Shown here in pieces: positions 1-6,717 of a stretch of DNA of 7,023 nt. Under the pieces are notes generated by a model that made no database searches, was not told the DNA's origin, and was given only the letters and a program-made list of their open reading frames with translations. The number at the start of each line of letters is the position of its first letter. Position 1 is the first letter of the stretch. Position numbers and translations under genes: made by a program. The stretch is from positions 1 through 7,023 of the forward strand of contig CALBKW010000132.1 of NCBI GenBank assembly GCA_937895785.1, written 5' to 3'. The DNA is from an uncultured Candidatus Melainabacteria bacterium (lineage in GTDB: Bacteria > Cyanobacteriota > Vampirovibrionia > Gastranaerophilales > Gastranaerophilaceae).

Positions 1-60
1 CATTAAATTGAACTCTCCAAATATAATCTCTCGTATTTATATAAAGTATTTTTTGCCTAA
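1..60 (-). promoter_or_regulatory. Leader and RBS of a leftward gene starting at the window edge
   Basis: Read on the minus strand, this stretch ends in GGAGAG (positions 18-13), a 9-nt spacer and ATG at positions 3-1. This is a well-formed Shine-Dalgarno sequence and start codon, so a gene probably runs leftward out of the window; only its start codon is visible and its product is unknown. A TATAAA at 41-36 could be a -10 element, but no convincing -35 lies about 17 nt upstream of it, so the promoter itself is uncertain. The strong terminator at 106-140 separates this gene from the permease operon, which implies that it has its own promoter here. Confidence 0.45.
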
Positions 61-84
61 AAAATTGCCTTTTTGAAAAATGAC

Positions 85-103
85 ATGTTAAATTATGTTA
101 ACA
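85..103. repeat. Small dyad and 10-bp-phased direct repeat, possible operator
   Basis: TGTTAA (86-91) and TTAACA (98-103) form a perfect 6-bp inverted repeat with a 6-bp spacer. The same stretch also contains ATGTTAA twice (85-91 and 95-101), exactly 10 bp apart. It lies between the operon terminator and the leader of the leftward edge gene, where an operator could sit. In DNA this AT-rich such a match can arise by chance, so the regulatory role is inference only. Confidence 0.25.
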
Positions 104-105
104 AT

Positions 106-140
106 AAAAAAGGCGCTTGCGGTATTTCGCAAGCGCCTTT
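106..140 (-). terminator. Strong intrinsic terminator of the glyQ-permease operon
   Basis: A perfect 13-bp stem (109-121 paired with 128-140) encloses a 6-nt loop. The stem core is GGCGCTTGCG, far more GC-rich than its surroundings. On the minus strand the stem runs into six T residues (complement of 106-111), the classic Rho-independent layout. It starts 8 bp past the stop codon of the last permease gene. On the plus strand only three T residues, all in the stem, follow the GC core before an A run, so it should act mainly on leftward transcripts. Confidence 0.93.
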
Positions 141-147
141 AAAAACA

Positions 148-1716
148 TTATTCTTTTTCTCTTAAATAAAATTTCTTTCTTTTTTCTTCCAAACGTTTTT
201 GACCATATCCATAAAAGGCATAAATCAAAACGCCACCTACCAACCAAGCGATAAACCATATAGAAGAAGTTTTTAATGATGTCATTGAATACAACATCAA
301 TCCACCGCTCATTACAATACCCAAAATAGGGAATAGAGGTACAAAAGGAACTTTAAATGCTCTTGGTTTATCGGGTTCTGTTTTTCTTAAAATCATAACG
401 GCGGCACAAACAATAATGAATGATAAGAATGTACCAAAGTTACAAAGTTCTGCTGATATTTTCAAATCCATTACTAATGAACCTAAAATAACTACAATAG
501 CAGATAACCAAGTTAAAACATAAGGTGTTCTATTGTGTCGATGAACTCTTCTTAATCCTTTTGGAATAAATCTATCACGGCTGATTGCATATAAAATACG
601 AGTTGTTCCTAATTGGTAAACCAACAATACCGAAGTTAAACCTGCCAATGCACCCACTGAAATAAGACCAGCCAATTTGTTATGACCTACAAATCTCATA
701 GCAGAAGCAATTGGTGCTTGAATATCAATTGCTTGATAATTTACCATACCAGTTAAAACTAATGCTGCAGAAACATATAAAACTGTACATAAGAACAATG
801 TACCCAAAATACCAATAGGCAAATCTCTTTGCGGATTTTTAGTTTCTTCTGCGGCTGTTGAAATTGCATCAAATCCAATGTAGGCAAAGAAGATTATAAA
901 TGCGCCCATGAATATGCCTTCAAAACCGTTAGGAGCAAATGGAGTCCAGTTTTCAGGTTTTACGTAAAAAGAACCAACAACAATAAATGATAAAATTATA
1001 AATAGATTTACGCCAACCATTATTGTTGCAACTTTAGTTGATTCTTTAACACCTTTAACTAAAAGCAAAGTTAAAATTAATACAATAGCAATAGCGGGAA
1101 CATTGATTGATACAGGAATTACACCAAACAAATATGGCATAACGTCATGTGGATTCAAACCTTGTTTTGAACATATTGCCAAAGAAGTTCTATAATCATT
1201 AATCAACCAAATAGGTGGATTTACAAGCCAATTAGGAAGAACATGCTCAAAACCTTTTAATAATTGCATAAAATACCCAGTCCAAGCGCTTGCAACAGTA
1301 ATATTACCAATGGCATATTCTAACATTAAAATCCAACCAACCATCCAAGCCATAAATTCGCCCATTGTTGCATAAGTATAGGTATAAGCACTACCTGCAA
1401 CTGGAATCATTGAAGCAAATTCACTATAGCAAAGAGCTGAAAAAACACACGCTATAGCCGCAATTACCATTGATATAGTAAGCGAAGGACCAGCAGCAAC
1501 ACCACCGTCACCACCTTGAGCTGCAATACCAATAATTGTAAAAATACCAGTACCAACAACAGCACCAATACCTAATACAATCAGGTCAAAAGCGTTTAAT
1601 GTTTTTTTCAATTCAGAATGTTTACTTGCAGAAATTAATTCATCAGCACTTTTAATCGTAAACATCTGTTTGAATACTGTTGATATTTTATCTTTTATTG
1701 TTAAATTATTAGCCAT
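148..1716 (-). CDS. APC-superfamily amino acid permease (CAT/YfnA-like), copy 1
   Basis: This 522-residue inner-membrane transporter most likely imports an amino acid, probably coupled to the ion gradient as in the cationic amino acid transporter (CAT) group. The TM1 unwound substrate loop GAVVGTGIF is at residues 51-59. The CAT-type motif CYSEFASMIPVAGSAYTY is at 96-113. The TM6 hallmark FFAYIGFDAISTAAEE is at 276-291, followed by NPQRDLPIGI, and ILYAISRD is at 374-381. About 12 hydrophobic segments can be followed, with a charged cytoplasmic N-terminus of about 35 residues and a Lys/Glu-rich C-terminus. TM1 and TM6 match what I recall of bacterial CAT homologues such as Geobacillus ApcT nearly letter for letter. 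The ATG lies inside the end of the upstream permease gene (8-bp overlap, ATGGCTAA), with only a weak SD, so translation is probably coupled. The exact substrate cannot be read from sequence. The gene is the last of the leftward operon, just before a strong terminator. Confidence 0.93.
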   Translation of the reverse strand: MANNLTIKDKISTVFKQMFTIKSADELISASKHSELKKTLNAFDLIVLGIGAVVGTGIFTIIGIAAQGGDGGVAAGPSLTISMVIAAIACVFSALCYSEFASMIPVAGSAYTYTYATMGEFMAWMVGWILMLEYAIGNITVASAWTGYFMQLLKGFEHVLPNWLVNPPIWLINDYRTSLAICSKQGLNPHDVMPYLFGVIPVSINVPAIAIVLILTLLLVKGVKESTKVATIMVGVNLFIILSFIVVGSFYVKPENWTPFAPNGFEGIFMGAFIIFFAYIGFDAISTAAEETKNPQRDLPIGILGTLFLCTVLYVSAALVLTGMVNYQAIDIQAPIASAMRFVGHNKLAGLISVGALAGLTSVLLVYQLGTTRILYAISRDRFIPKGLRRVHRHNRTPYVLTWLSAIVVILGSLVMDLKISAELCNFGTFLSFIIVCAAVMILRKTEPDKPRAFKVPFVPLFPILGIVMSGGLMLYSMTSLKTSSIWFIAWLVGGVLIYAFYGYGQKRLEEKRKKFYLREKE

Positions 1717-3316
1717 TATTTTGTTCTTTCAATCTTGTTTTTTCTATTGCTTTTAGCTTGATTTCAAGCATTTTTGCTTCTTTTTTACGATTCTTCTTAT
1801 ATCCATAGTGGAAATATATTAATGCACTTAAACCAATCCATATTGGGAATAGAATAGCTGACATTATACTTGCAGATGTAATCAAGAAATATACCATCAA
1901 TCCTAATAAGCAGAAAATACCAATTAATGGTGACCAAGGTGAGAATGGAACTTTAAATGGACGTTTTCTGTTTGGATCAACTTTTCTAAGAATTAATACT
2001 GCAACACAAACAATTATAAAAGATGTAAATGCACCGTAATTACAAAGTTCTGCGGCAGCATTCAAGTCTAATGATAAAACTCCAAGTATTGAAATAAAAG
2101 CTACTGTATAAGTCAAAAGATTTGGAGTTCTTGTTTTTCTGTTTAACTTTCTAAAAATAGAAGGTAAGAAATTATCACGGCTCATTGCATATAAAATACG
2201 AGTTGTTGCCATTAACATTACAAGCAACACAGAAGTCAAACCTGCAAGAGAACCTACAGCGATAATTCTTGCAACTAAATCTTGGTGAACCATATTCATA
2301 ACAAACACCATCGGAGCTTTTAAAAATTCTTGAGGAATAGCCACTCCGCTAGTTGGTTGCATACCAGTTAAAACTAATGCTACTAAAACATAAACAATAG
2401 TTGTTACAGCTAAAGAACCAATAATACCTATTGGCAAATCTTTTTGAGGATTTTTACATTCTTCTGCAGTTGTCGCCAATGCATCAAATCCAATATATGC
2501 AAAGAAAATTATAAATGCACCATTACAAATACCATTCAAACCGTTTGGAGCAAAAGGGACCCAATTTTGAGGATCAACGTAAAATGCGCCTACGATAATA
2601 AATGATGCAATTACAGCCAACTTAATAACTACCATTATTGTAGCCATAATTGTTGAATCTTTAGTTCCACTTTTCAAAATCCAAGCAATAATGATAATAA
2701 TTAAAATTGCTGGTAAATTTATCGAAATAGGAATACCCAAAATATGAGGCATTACACTATTTGCGCTATCGCCTAACAACGCTACAGTTGAGCGATAGTC
2801 AGATATTAACCAAATTGGAGGATTTGTAAGTAGTGCTGGCAAGTGACCTTCAAACCCCTTCATAAATTGAACAAAGTAATTTGACCAAGCGCAAGCTACA
2901 CCAATAAAACCAATGCCATATTCAAGCATTAAAACACAGCCTACCATCCATGCCATAAACTCGCCTAGTGTTGCAAATGTGTAGACATAAGCACCACCTG
3001 CAACTGGTAACATTGCAGCAAATTCACAATAGCAAAGTGCTGAGAATACACACGCAAAAGCTGCAATTACCATTGATAAAACTAAAGCTGGACCAGCACC
3101 TGTATTTGGATTTGCTGCAGCAATACCTACAACAGCAAAAATACCAGAACCGATAAGAATACCGATACCTAAAACTACTAAATCAAATGCGTTTAATGTC
3201 TTTTTTAAACCGTTGCGCTTAGCATCTTTTATCATTTCGTCAGGATTTTTTCTTCTAATTAACTTCATTAATCCTGATTGTGTAAAGTTAAATCTAAATT
3301 CTTTTTTCGTTGCCAT
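1709..3316 (-). CDS. APC-superfamily amino acid permease (CAT-like), copy 2
   Basis: A 535-residue polytopic amino acid transporter, clearly paralogous to the next gene downstream. For example, residues 37-67 here match 36-66 of the other copy at 23 of 31 positions, and both share the NPPIWLI.DYR segment between TM4 and TM5. Hallmarks are GILIGSGIF in TM1 (52-60), CYCEFAAMLPVAGGAY (95-110), FFAYIGFDALATTAEE in TM6 (271-286) and ILYAMSRD (374-381). The TM1 loop differs from the other copy (A to I, T to S), and TM8 reads LLVMLMA instead of LLVYQLG, so a different substrate range is plausible (inference). The C-terminus is a highly basic tail of about 30 residues. The start is the ATG 38 bp after the glyQ stop, preceded by a poor SD (AGAG). 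A possible extra promoter lies in the gap. The tandem arrangement suggests local gene duplication followed by divergence. Confidence 0.93.
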   Translation of the reverse strand: MATKKEFRFNFTQSGLMKLIRRKNPDEMIKDAKRNGLKKTLNAFDLVVLGIGILIGSGIFAVVGIAAANPNTGAGPALVLSMVIAAFACVFSALCYCEFAAMLPVAGGAYVYTFATLGEFMAWMVGCVLMLEYGIGFIGVACAWSNYFVQFMKGFEGHLPALLTNPPIWLISDYRSTVALLGDSANSVMPHILGIPISINLPAILIIIIIAWILKSGTKDSTIMATIMVVIKLAVIASFIIVGAFYVDPQNWVPFAPNGLNGICNGAFIIFFAYIGFDALATTAEECKNPQKDLPIGIIGSLAVTTIVYVLVALVLTGMQPTSGVAIPQEFLKAPMVFVMNMVHQDLVARIIAVGSLAGLTSVLLVMLMATTRILYAMSRDNFLPSIFRKLNRKTRTPNLLTYTVAFISILGVLSLDLNAAAELCNYGAFTSFIIVCVAVLILRKVDPNRKRPFKVPFSPWSPLIGIFCLLGLMVYFLITSASIMSAILFPIWIGLSALIYFHYGYKKNRKKEAKMLEIKLKAIEKTRLKEQNNG

Positions 3317-3336
3317 TTTTCTCTAATTTCTTTATC

Positions 3337-3364
3337 TTTATAGTCTTTTTGGGGCTATTTGCAA
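3337..3364 (-). promoter_or_regulatory. Possible internal promoter ahead of permease copy 2
   Basis: On the minus strand, TTGCAA (3364-3359, overlapping the end of glyQ) and TATAAA (3342-3337) are separated by 16 nt. They match the sigma70 consensus at 4 of 6 and 5 of 6 positions. Transcription would begin about 14 nt before the permease ATG. This could uncouple permease expression from glyQ. Such pairs are common by chance in AT-rich DNA, so this is only a candidate. Confidence 0.3.
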
Positions 3365-4227
3365 AGAGGGAAGCCCATTTTTTCTCTTTGTTGAACATAT
3401 AATTTAGCTACTTTTGAAGCCATTGTTCTTATTCTATTAATAAAGTTATTACGTTCATCTTTACTAATAACACCTCTTGCATCAAGCAAGTTGAAGGTAT
3501 GAGAACATTTTAAAACGTAGTCATAAGCAGGCAATACAAGCTCTGACTCAACGCAGTTATCTACTTCACCTTGGAACAAATCAAACATTTTGAACAATGA
3601 CTCTGCATTAGAAACTTCAAAATTGTATTTTGATTGTTCTACTTCGTTTTGCATGAAAATTTCACCATAATTGTAATTTTCATTCCATTTAATATCTTTG
3701 AAGTGTTGAACATTTTGTAAATACATTGCAATACGTTCTACACCGTAAGTCAATTCTAGAGCAACAGGCTTAACTTCTAAACCACCAACTTGTTGGAAGT
3801 ATGTAAATTGAGTGATTTCCATACCGTCAAGCCAAACTTCCCAACCTACACCTGCAGCACCTAATGTTGGAGATTCCCAGTTATCTTCAACAAAACGGAC
3901 ATCGTGTTTTGTTAAATCAATACCTATAGCTTCCAAAGATTTCAAATAAAGCTCTTGAGCATCTTTTGGTGTTGGTTTCATAATAACTTGGAATTGATAA
4001 TAATGACCAAGCCTGTTAGGGTTTTCACCATATCTTGCATCTGTTGGTCTTCTGCAAGGTTCAACCATTGCTGTATGCCAAGGTTCTGGCCCTAAAGCCT
4101 TTAAGAAAGTTGCAGGGTTCATAGTAGAAGCCCCTTTTTCTATATCATAAGGTTGTTGAATAATACAACCTTGATCTGCCCAGTATTTTTGTAGATTAAA
4201 AATTAATTCTTGAAAATTCAATGCCAT
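3355..4227 (-). CDS. glyQ: Glycyl-tRNA synthetase, alpha subunit
   Basis: GlyQ is the catalytic subunit of the bacterial alpha2beta2 glycyl-tRNA synthetase, a class II enzyme that forms glycyl-adenylate and charges tRNA-Gly in the cytosol. The 290 residues are the usual length. Visible signatures are QPYDIEKGA (25-33), the class II motif 2 region EPCRRPTDARYGENPNR (56-72) with YYQFQV, the block RFVEDNWESP (111-120), GWEVWLDGMEITQFTYFQQ (128-146), motif 3 LELTYGVERIAMYL (157-170), and the family C-terminus ending GFPLCK. I chose the ATG at 4227, giving MALNFQELIF, because it aligns with other GlyQ N-termini. An upstream in-frame TTG at 4248 would add 7 residues but would leave only about a 10-nt leader and no SD. 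The beta subunit glyS is not next door, as in many cyanobacteria and unlike the glyQS layout of E. coli and most Firmicutes. It is the first gene of the leftward operon. Confidence 0.97.
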   Translation of the reverse strand: MALNFQELIFNLQKYWADQGCIIQQPYDIEKGASTMNPATFLKALGPEPWHTAMVEPCRRPTDARYGENPNRLGHYYQFQVIMKPTPKDAQELYLKSLEAIGIDLTKHDVRFVEDNWESPTLGAAGVGWEVWLDGMEITQFTYFQQVGGLEVKPVALELTYGVERIAMYLQNVQHFKDIKWNENYNYGEIFMQNEVEQSKYNFEVSNAESLFKMFDLFQGEVDNCVESELVLPAYDYVLKCSHTFNLLDARGVISKDERNNFINRIRTMASKVAKLYVQQREKMGFPLCK

Positions 4228-4264
4228 TTTGTGTTTCCGACTTTCCAACTATTGTAACTAGTTT

Positions 4265-4293
4265 ATTATAGGCAAAAGCAAGCCAAAAATCAA
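4265..4293 (-). promoter_or_regulatory. Sigma70-type promoter of the glyQ-permease operon
   Basis: On the minus strand, TTGATT (4293-4288) and a perfect TATAAT (4270-4265) are separated by the optimal 17 nt. The predicted transcription start near 4258 leaves a leader of about 30 nt before the glyQ ATG at 4227. That is far too short for a T-box or a glycine riboswitch, so no RNA-based control of glyQ is visible. The promoter lies in the divergent region shared with the rightward operon. Confidence 0.75.
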
Positions 4294-4319
4294 GAACGAA
4301 TTGCACAAATATTAATTTA

Positions 4320-4348
4320 TTGACATATTAAAGAAATTGGGGCAAACT
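4320..4348 (+). promoter_or_regulatory. Candidate promoter of the kinase-TerC-glycosyltransferase operon
   Basis: A perfect -35 hexamer TTGACA (4320-4325) is followed after 17 nt by CAAACT (4343-4348), which matches the -10 consensus at only 3 of 6 positions. An alternative uses TTGCAC (4301-4306) with CATATT (4324-4329), also at 17 nt and also weak. Some promoter is expected here because the rightward operon must start in this divergent gap, but the element is poorly defined; it may be weak or need an activator. Confidence 0.35.
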
Positions 4349-4356
4349 AAAGATGT

Positions 4357-4362
4357 GAGGTG
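4357..4362 (+). promoter_or_regulatory. Strong Shine-Dalgarno that fixes the kinase start
   Basis: GAGGTG is complementary to the 3' end of 16S rRNA and sits 6 nt before the ATG at 4369. A longer reading frame would begin at GTG 4360, but that codon lies inside the SD itself, so ATG 4369 is the better start. Confidence 0.8.
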
Positions 4363-4368
4363 GTCAAA

Positions 4369-4881
4369 ATGGCAGACAAAATTATTATTTTTTCAGGAAA
4401 ACAGTACTCAGGGAAAGATACTCTAGCAAAGATTTTGCTAGAAAAAATGCCTGACTACCACAGATGCGCAATGGGCGACATTATAAAACTTGAGTACGGT
4501 CGCGAACACAATTTAACTTATGAAGAAATCGAAAAAAACAAAGCAAAATATCGCCAAGGTTTAATAAATCTAGGGAATTGGGGCAGAAGCCAAAGCAATG
4601 ATTACTGGCTAAAAAAAATCATTGAAGAAGAAGGTAATATTATGGTTACTGACGTAAGAGTTCCATTTGAATACGAAACCTTCAAAAAGGCTGGCGCAAT
4701 CTCAATCAGGGTTGAATGCCCAAGAGAAATCAGAGCAACTAGAGGTGAATTAGTTGGCGAAGACGATATTACAGAAACTGGTTTAGATATGGTTTTAGAC
4801 TGGGATTATGTAATTTACAACGACTCAGATATTGTAAGTCTACACAAAAAAGCAGAAGAATTAATGGAAAAACTAAAATGA
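4369..4881 (+). CDS. P-loop nucleoside/phosphate kinase of the dNMP kinase / phosphomevalonate kinase type
   Basis: A small cytosolic protein of 170 residues with a P-loop kinase fold. The N-terminus carries the Walker A variant SGKQYSGKDT (residues 9-18), where Asp follows GK instead of the usual Ser/Thr directly after the Lys. This GxxxxGKD form is typical of phage deoxynucleoside monophosphate kinases and of animal-type phosphomevalonate kinases. Other shared features are EYGREHNLTYEE (42-53), YRQGLINLGNWGR (61-73), the Walker B-like strand MVTDVRVPFEYETF (92-105), the basic stretch REIRATRGE (119-127) as a lid candidate, and ETGLDMVLDWDYVIYND (136-152), which resembles the C-terminal GLD...DWVI.N of phosphomevalonate kinases. 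The fold is clear, but the phosphate acceptor cannot be told; a dNMP or a related small molecule seems more likely than mevalonate phosphate in a bacterium. First gene of the rightward operon; its stop overlaps the next start (ATGA). Confidence 0.8.
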   Translation: MADKIIIFSGKQYSGKDTLAKILLEKMPDYHRCAMGDIIKLEYGREHNLTYEEIEKNKAKYRQGLINLGNWGRSQSNDYWLKKIIEEEGNIMVTDVRVPFEYETFKKAGAISIRVECPREIRATRGELVGEDDITETGLDMVLDWDYVIYNDSDIVSLHKKAEELMEKLK

Positions 4882-5921
4882 TGAAATATTTTACAGGCTC
4901 ATTTATTGTAACTGTTGTAGGGATTATACTTGCCTACTTATGGGGAGAACACGTACACTCTGGAACAGGTCTTTTATGCGTGTTTATCGCACTAATTCTA
5001 GGAGTTTTAGAAGTAAGCTTGTCTTTTGATAATGCTGTTGTAAACGCTGTAAAACTAGAAAAAATGGAGCATATTTGGCAACACCGTTTCTTAACTTGGG
5101 GCATAATAATTGCTGTATTTGGCATGAGATTTTTATTCCCATTACTTGTTGTCGCAATATTCGCAAAGCTAAGCATAATAAAAGTAGCCTCTATAGCCTT
5201 GACAGATTCAAATCAATACGCACATTACTTACACCTTACGCACGCACCAATTGTCGCTTTTGGCGGAGCATTTTTAGCAATGTTGTTTTTCGCATACATG
5301 TTTAACTGCGAAAAAGAAGTCCATTGGATTAAAGGTGTTGAAAAATATTGTTCACACTTAGGCAACATCAAAGGTTTAGAAACTATTTTAACATTGATTT
5401 TAGTCCTTATTACACACCATTACGTGCCTGCAGAATATAAGGCATCTGTACTTTCTTCTGGAGTAATTGGTGTTGTAACCTACTTACTTATTGATGGCAT
5501 AACACATTGGCTTGAAAAACACGAAGCTCAACGAGCAAAAGAGCTTGCACAAGTTGCAAAAGGTGGTGGATTGGTTGCATTTTTATATCTTGAGTTGATA
5601 GATGCATCCTTCTCGCTAGATGGTGTTTTAGGCGCTTTTGCCTTAAGTCAAGACATCTTAATAATTACAATCGGACTTTCAATCGGAGCAATGTTTGTGC
5701 GTTCATTAACAATTATGCTTGTTGAAAAGAAAACATTAGACCAATACATATACTTAGAACAAGGCGCTCATTGGGCAATTGGAGCTTTAGCAATAATAAT
5801 GTTCATCTCAACAACAATGGAAGTTCCTGAAGTTGTCACAGGCTTAATCGGACTTGGCTTTATCTTGTCAGCACTTGTATCATCAATATTACACAATAAT
5901 AAGAGTAAAAAAGAATGTTAG
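4878..5921 (+). CDS. DUF475 family TerC-like integral membrane protein
   Basis: A 347-residue inner-membrane protein with about nine hydrophobic segments. Two related acidic motifs within membrane segments mark it as a TerC/DUF475 relative: EVSLSFDNAVV (45-55) and LELIDASFSLDGVLGAF (238-254). The conserved Glu and Asp residues E45, D51, E239, D242 and D248 are placed as expected for metal coordination. TerC/Alx relatives have been linked to manganese export and to tellurite or stress resistance; for the DUF475 branch the substrate is unproven, so metal export is inference. A hydrophilic loop with KHEAQRAKELAQ (214-225) lies between the two halves, and the repeated motif suggests an internal duplication. 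Two adjacent ATGs (4878 and 4881) are possible starts. The first overlaps the kinase stop by 4 bp (ATGA), implying translational coupling, with GGA about 9 nt upstream as a weak SD. The 3' end overlaps the glycosyltransferase by 7 bp. Confidence 0.88.
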   Translation: MMKYFTGSFIVTVVGIILAYLWGEHVHSGTGLLCVFIALILGVLEVSLSFDNAVVNAVKLEKMEHIWQHRFLTWGIIIAVFGMRFLFPLLVVAIFAKLSIIKVASIALTDSNQYAHYLHLTHAPIVAFGGAFLAMLFFAYMFNCEKEVHWIKGVEKYCSHLGNIKGLETILTLILVLITHHYVPAEYKASVLSSGVIGVVTYLLIDGITHWLEKHEAQRAKELAQVAKGGGLVAFLYLELIDASFSLDGVLGAFALSQDILIITIGLSIGAMFVRSLTIMLVEKKTLDQYIYLEQGAHWAIGALAIIMFISTTMEVPEVVTGLIGLGFILSALVSSILHNNKSKKEC

Positions 5922-6667
5922 CAAGTTTTATTGTAACTTCATATAACTATTCAAAGTTCATTTTGCAAACAATTCAAAGTATAAAAAATCAAACAATTAA
6001 CGACTTTGAAATAATTGTTGTTGATGACTGTTCAAAAGATAATTCAGTCGAAATACTAGAACAACAAGTTGGAATAAAATTAATAAGACATTACACGAAC
6101 AAAGGACAACTTGCCTCAATATTAACAGGTTTAAAAGAAGCTCAAGGACAATACATCAGCATAATAGACTCAGATGACACTATTTTGCCTAATTATGCTG
6201 AACGCTTAATCGAACATCTCACTCACAATAATGTTGCCCTCGTTGTTTGTAATAGTAGCGAAAATGAGGTTTTAACACCTCAAACACATGCATTTGGAGG
6301 TTGGTGGTGGCAACCTATGAGTTGCGGTATGTTCAAGAAAGAAGTCTTAAACGATGTATTAAACTACACAAACACAGACGCGTGGAGAATTTGTCCTGAC
6401 AAATTTTTATTTAACATCGCTCATTTACTTGGAAATTCAATGAATGTTACCGATTTCTTAGTATCAAAACGCGACCATAAACAAAATGCAGGCAAAGGGA
6501 CTTTTAGATTTTTTAGAAATATAAAAAACAACTTTATAATCAGACACGAAGCTCTAAAAATACTCACACACAAAGTTCATAGGGACATCGTAAAAAAATC
6601 GTACGGATTTTTATTTATGCAAATCATTGAAAAACTAGATAATTTCTTATCCTTCAAAAGAAAATAA
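5915..6667 (+). CDS. Family 2 glycosyltransferase (GT-A fold)
   Basis: A 250-residue cytosolic or membrane-peripheral glycosyltransferase, probably adding a sugar from a nucleotide-sugar donor to a cell-surface polysaccharide, glycolipid or glycoprotein. The nucleotide-binding half is clear: FIVTSYNYSKFI (5-16), IIVVDDCSKDNS (33-44), NKG (62-64), and the DXD-like metal site IDSDD (84-88) followed by LPNYAERLI. The acceptor half contains GGWWWQPMSCGMFKKEVL and DAWRICPDKF. No classical ED base motif or transmembrane segment is obvious, and the C-terminal 60 residues are basic (IKNNFIIRHEALKIL, ending SFKRK), suggesting contact with the membrane. The length is short but within the range of single-domain GT2 enzymes. 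The start ATG at 5915 lies within the end of the DUF475 gene, with AAGAG about 10 nt upstream. Donor and acceptor are unknown, and no other polysaccharide gene is in view. Last gene before the repeat array; no clear plus-strand terminator follows. Confidence 0.9.
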   Translation: MLASFIVTSYNYSKFILQTIQSIKNQTINDFEIIVVDDCSKDNSVEILEQQVGIKLIRHYTNKGQLASILTGLKEAQGQYISIIDSDDTILPNYAERLIEHLTHNNVALVVCNSSENEVLTPQTHAFGGWWWQPMSCGMFKKEVLNDVLNYTNTDAWRICPDKFLFNIAHLLGNSMNVTDFLVSKRDHKQNAGKGTFRFFRNIKNNFIIRHEALKILTHKVHRDIVKKSYGFLFMQIIEKLDNFLSFKRK

Positions 6668-6693
6668 AAAAGCCCCTAAAAAATTTCAGAGGG
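6665..6693 (-). terminator. Degenerate terminator-like element facing leftward
   Basis: On the minus strand, CCCT (6693-6690) can pair with AGGG (6677-6674), leaving a 12-nt AT-rich loop, and is followed by GC and then TTTTTTATTTT. The layout is that of an intrinsic terminator, but the stem is only 4 bp because the far arm is imperfect. On the plus strand no T run follows the stem, so it is not a convincing terminator for the glycosyltransferase operon. It may be a decayed terminator for leftward transcription coming from the repeat side. Confidence 0.3.
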
Positions 6694-6717
6694 ACATACG
6701 ATATCATACTAAGTCTA

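Noticed and set aside
22..27. Plus-strand TATAAT as a promoter
   Set aside because: Its -35 would lie at or beyond the window edge, and the only plus-strand continuation is the convergent terminator and permease gene.
50..76. T-rich repeated TTGCCT stretches as a terminator
   Set aside because: The two copies are direct rather than inverted repeats, so they form no stem.
2968..3156. 62-residue plus-strand reading frame
   Set aside because: It lies antisense within the conserved N-terminal part of permease copy 2, has low-complexity Gln/His/Leu composition and no recognisable motif.
4228..4248. TTG start extending GlyQ by 7 residues
   Set aside because: The added residues do not fit the GlyQ N-terminus, the codon would sit about 10 nt from the predicted transcription start with no SD, and the ATG at 4227 aligns well with the family.
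4228..4293. T-box or glycine riboswitch ahead of glyQ
   Set aside because: The predicted leader is only about 30 nt and has no T-box sequence, specifier stem or terminator hairpin.
4360..4368. GTG start extending the kinase by 3 residues
   Set aside because: The GTG is part of the GAGGTG Shine-Dalgarno sequence that serves the ATG at 4369.
4934..5305. Three short reading frames (two minus, one plus) inside the DUF475 gene
   Set aside because: All are out of frame with a clearly conserved membrane protein gene, match no family I recognise, and have no convincing start signals.
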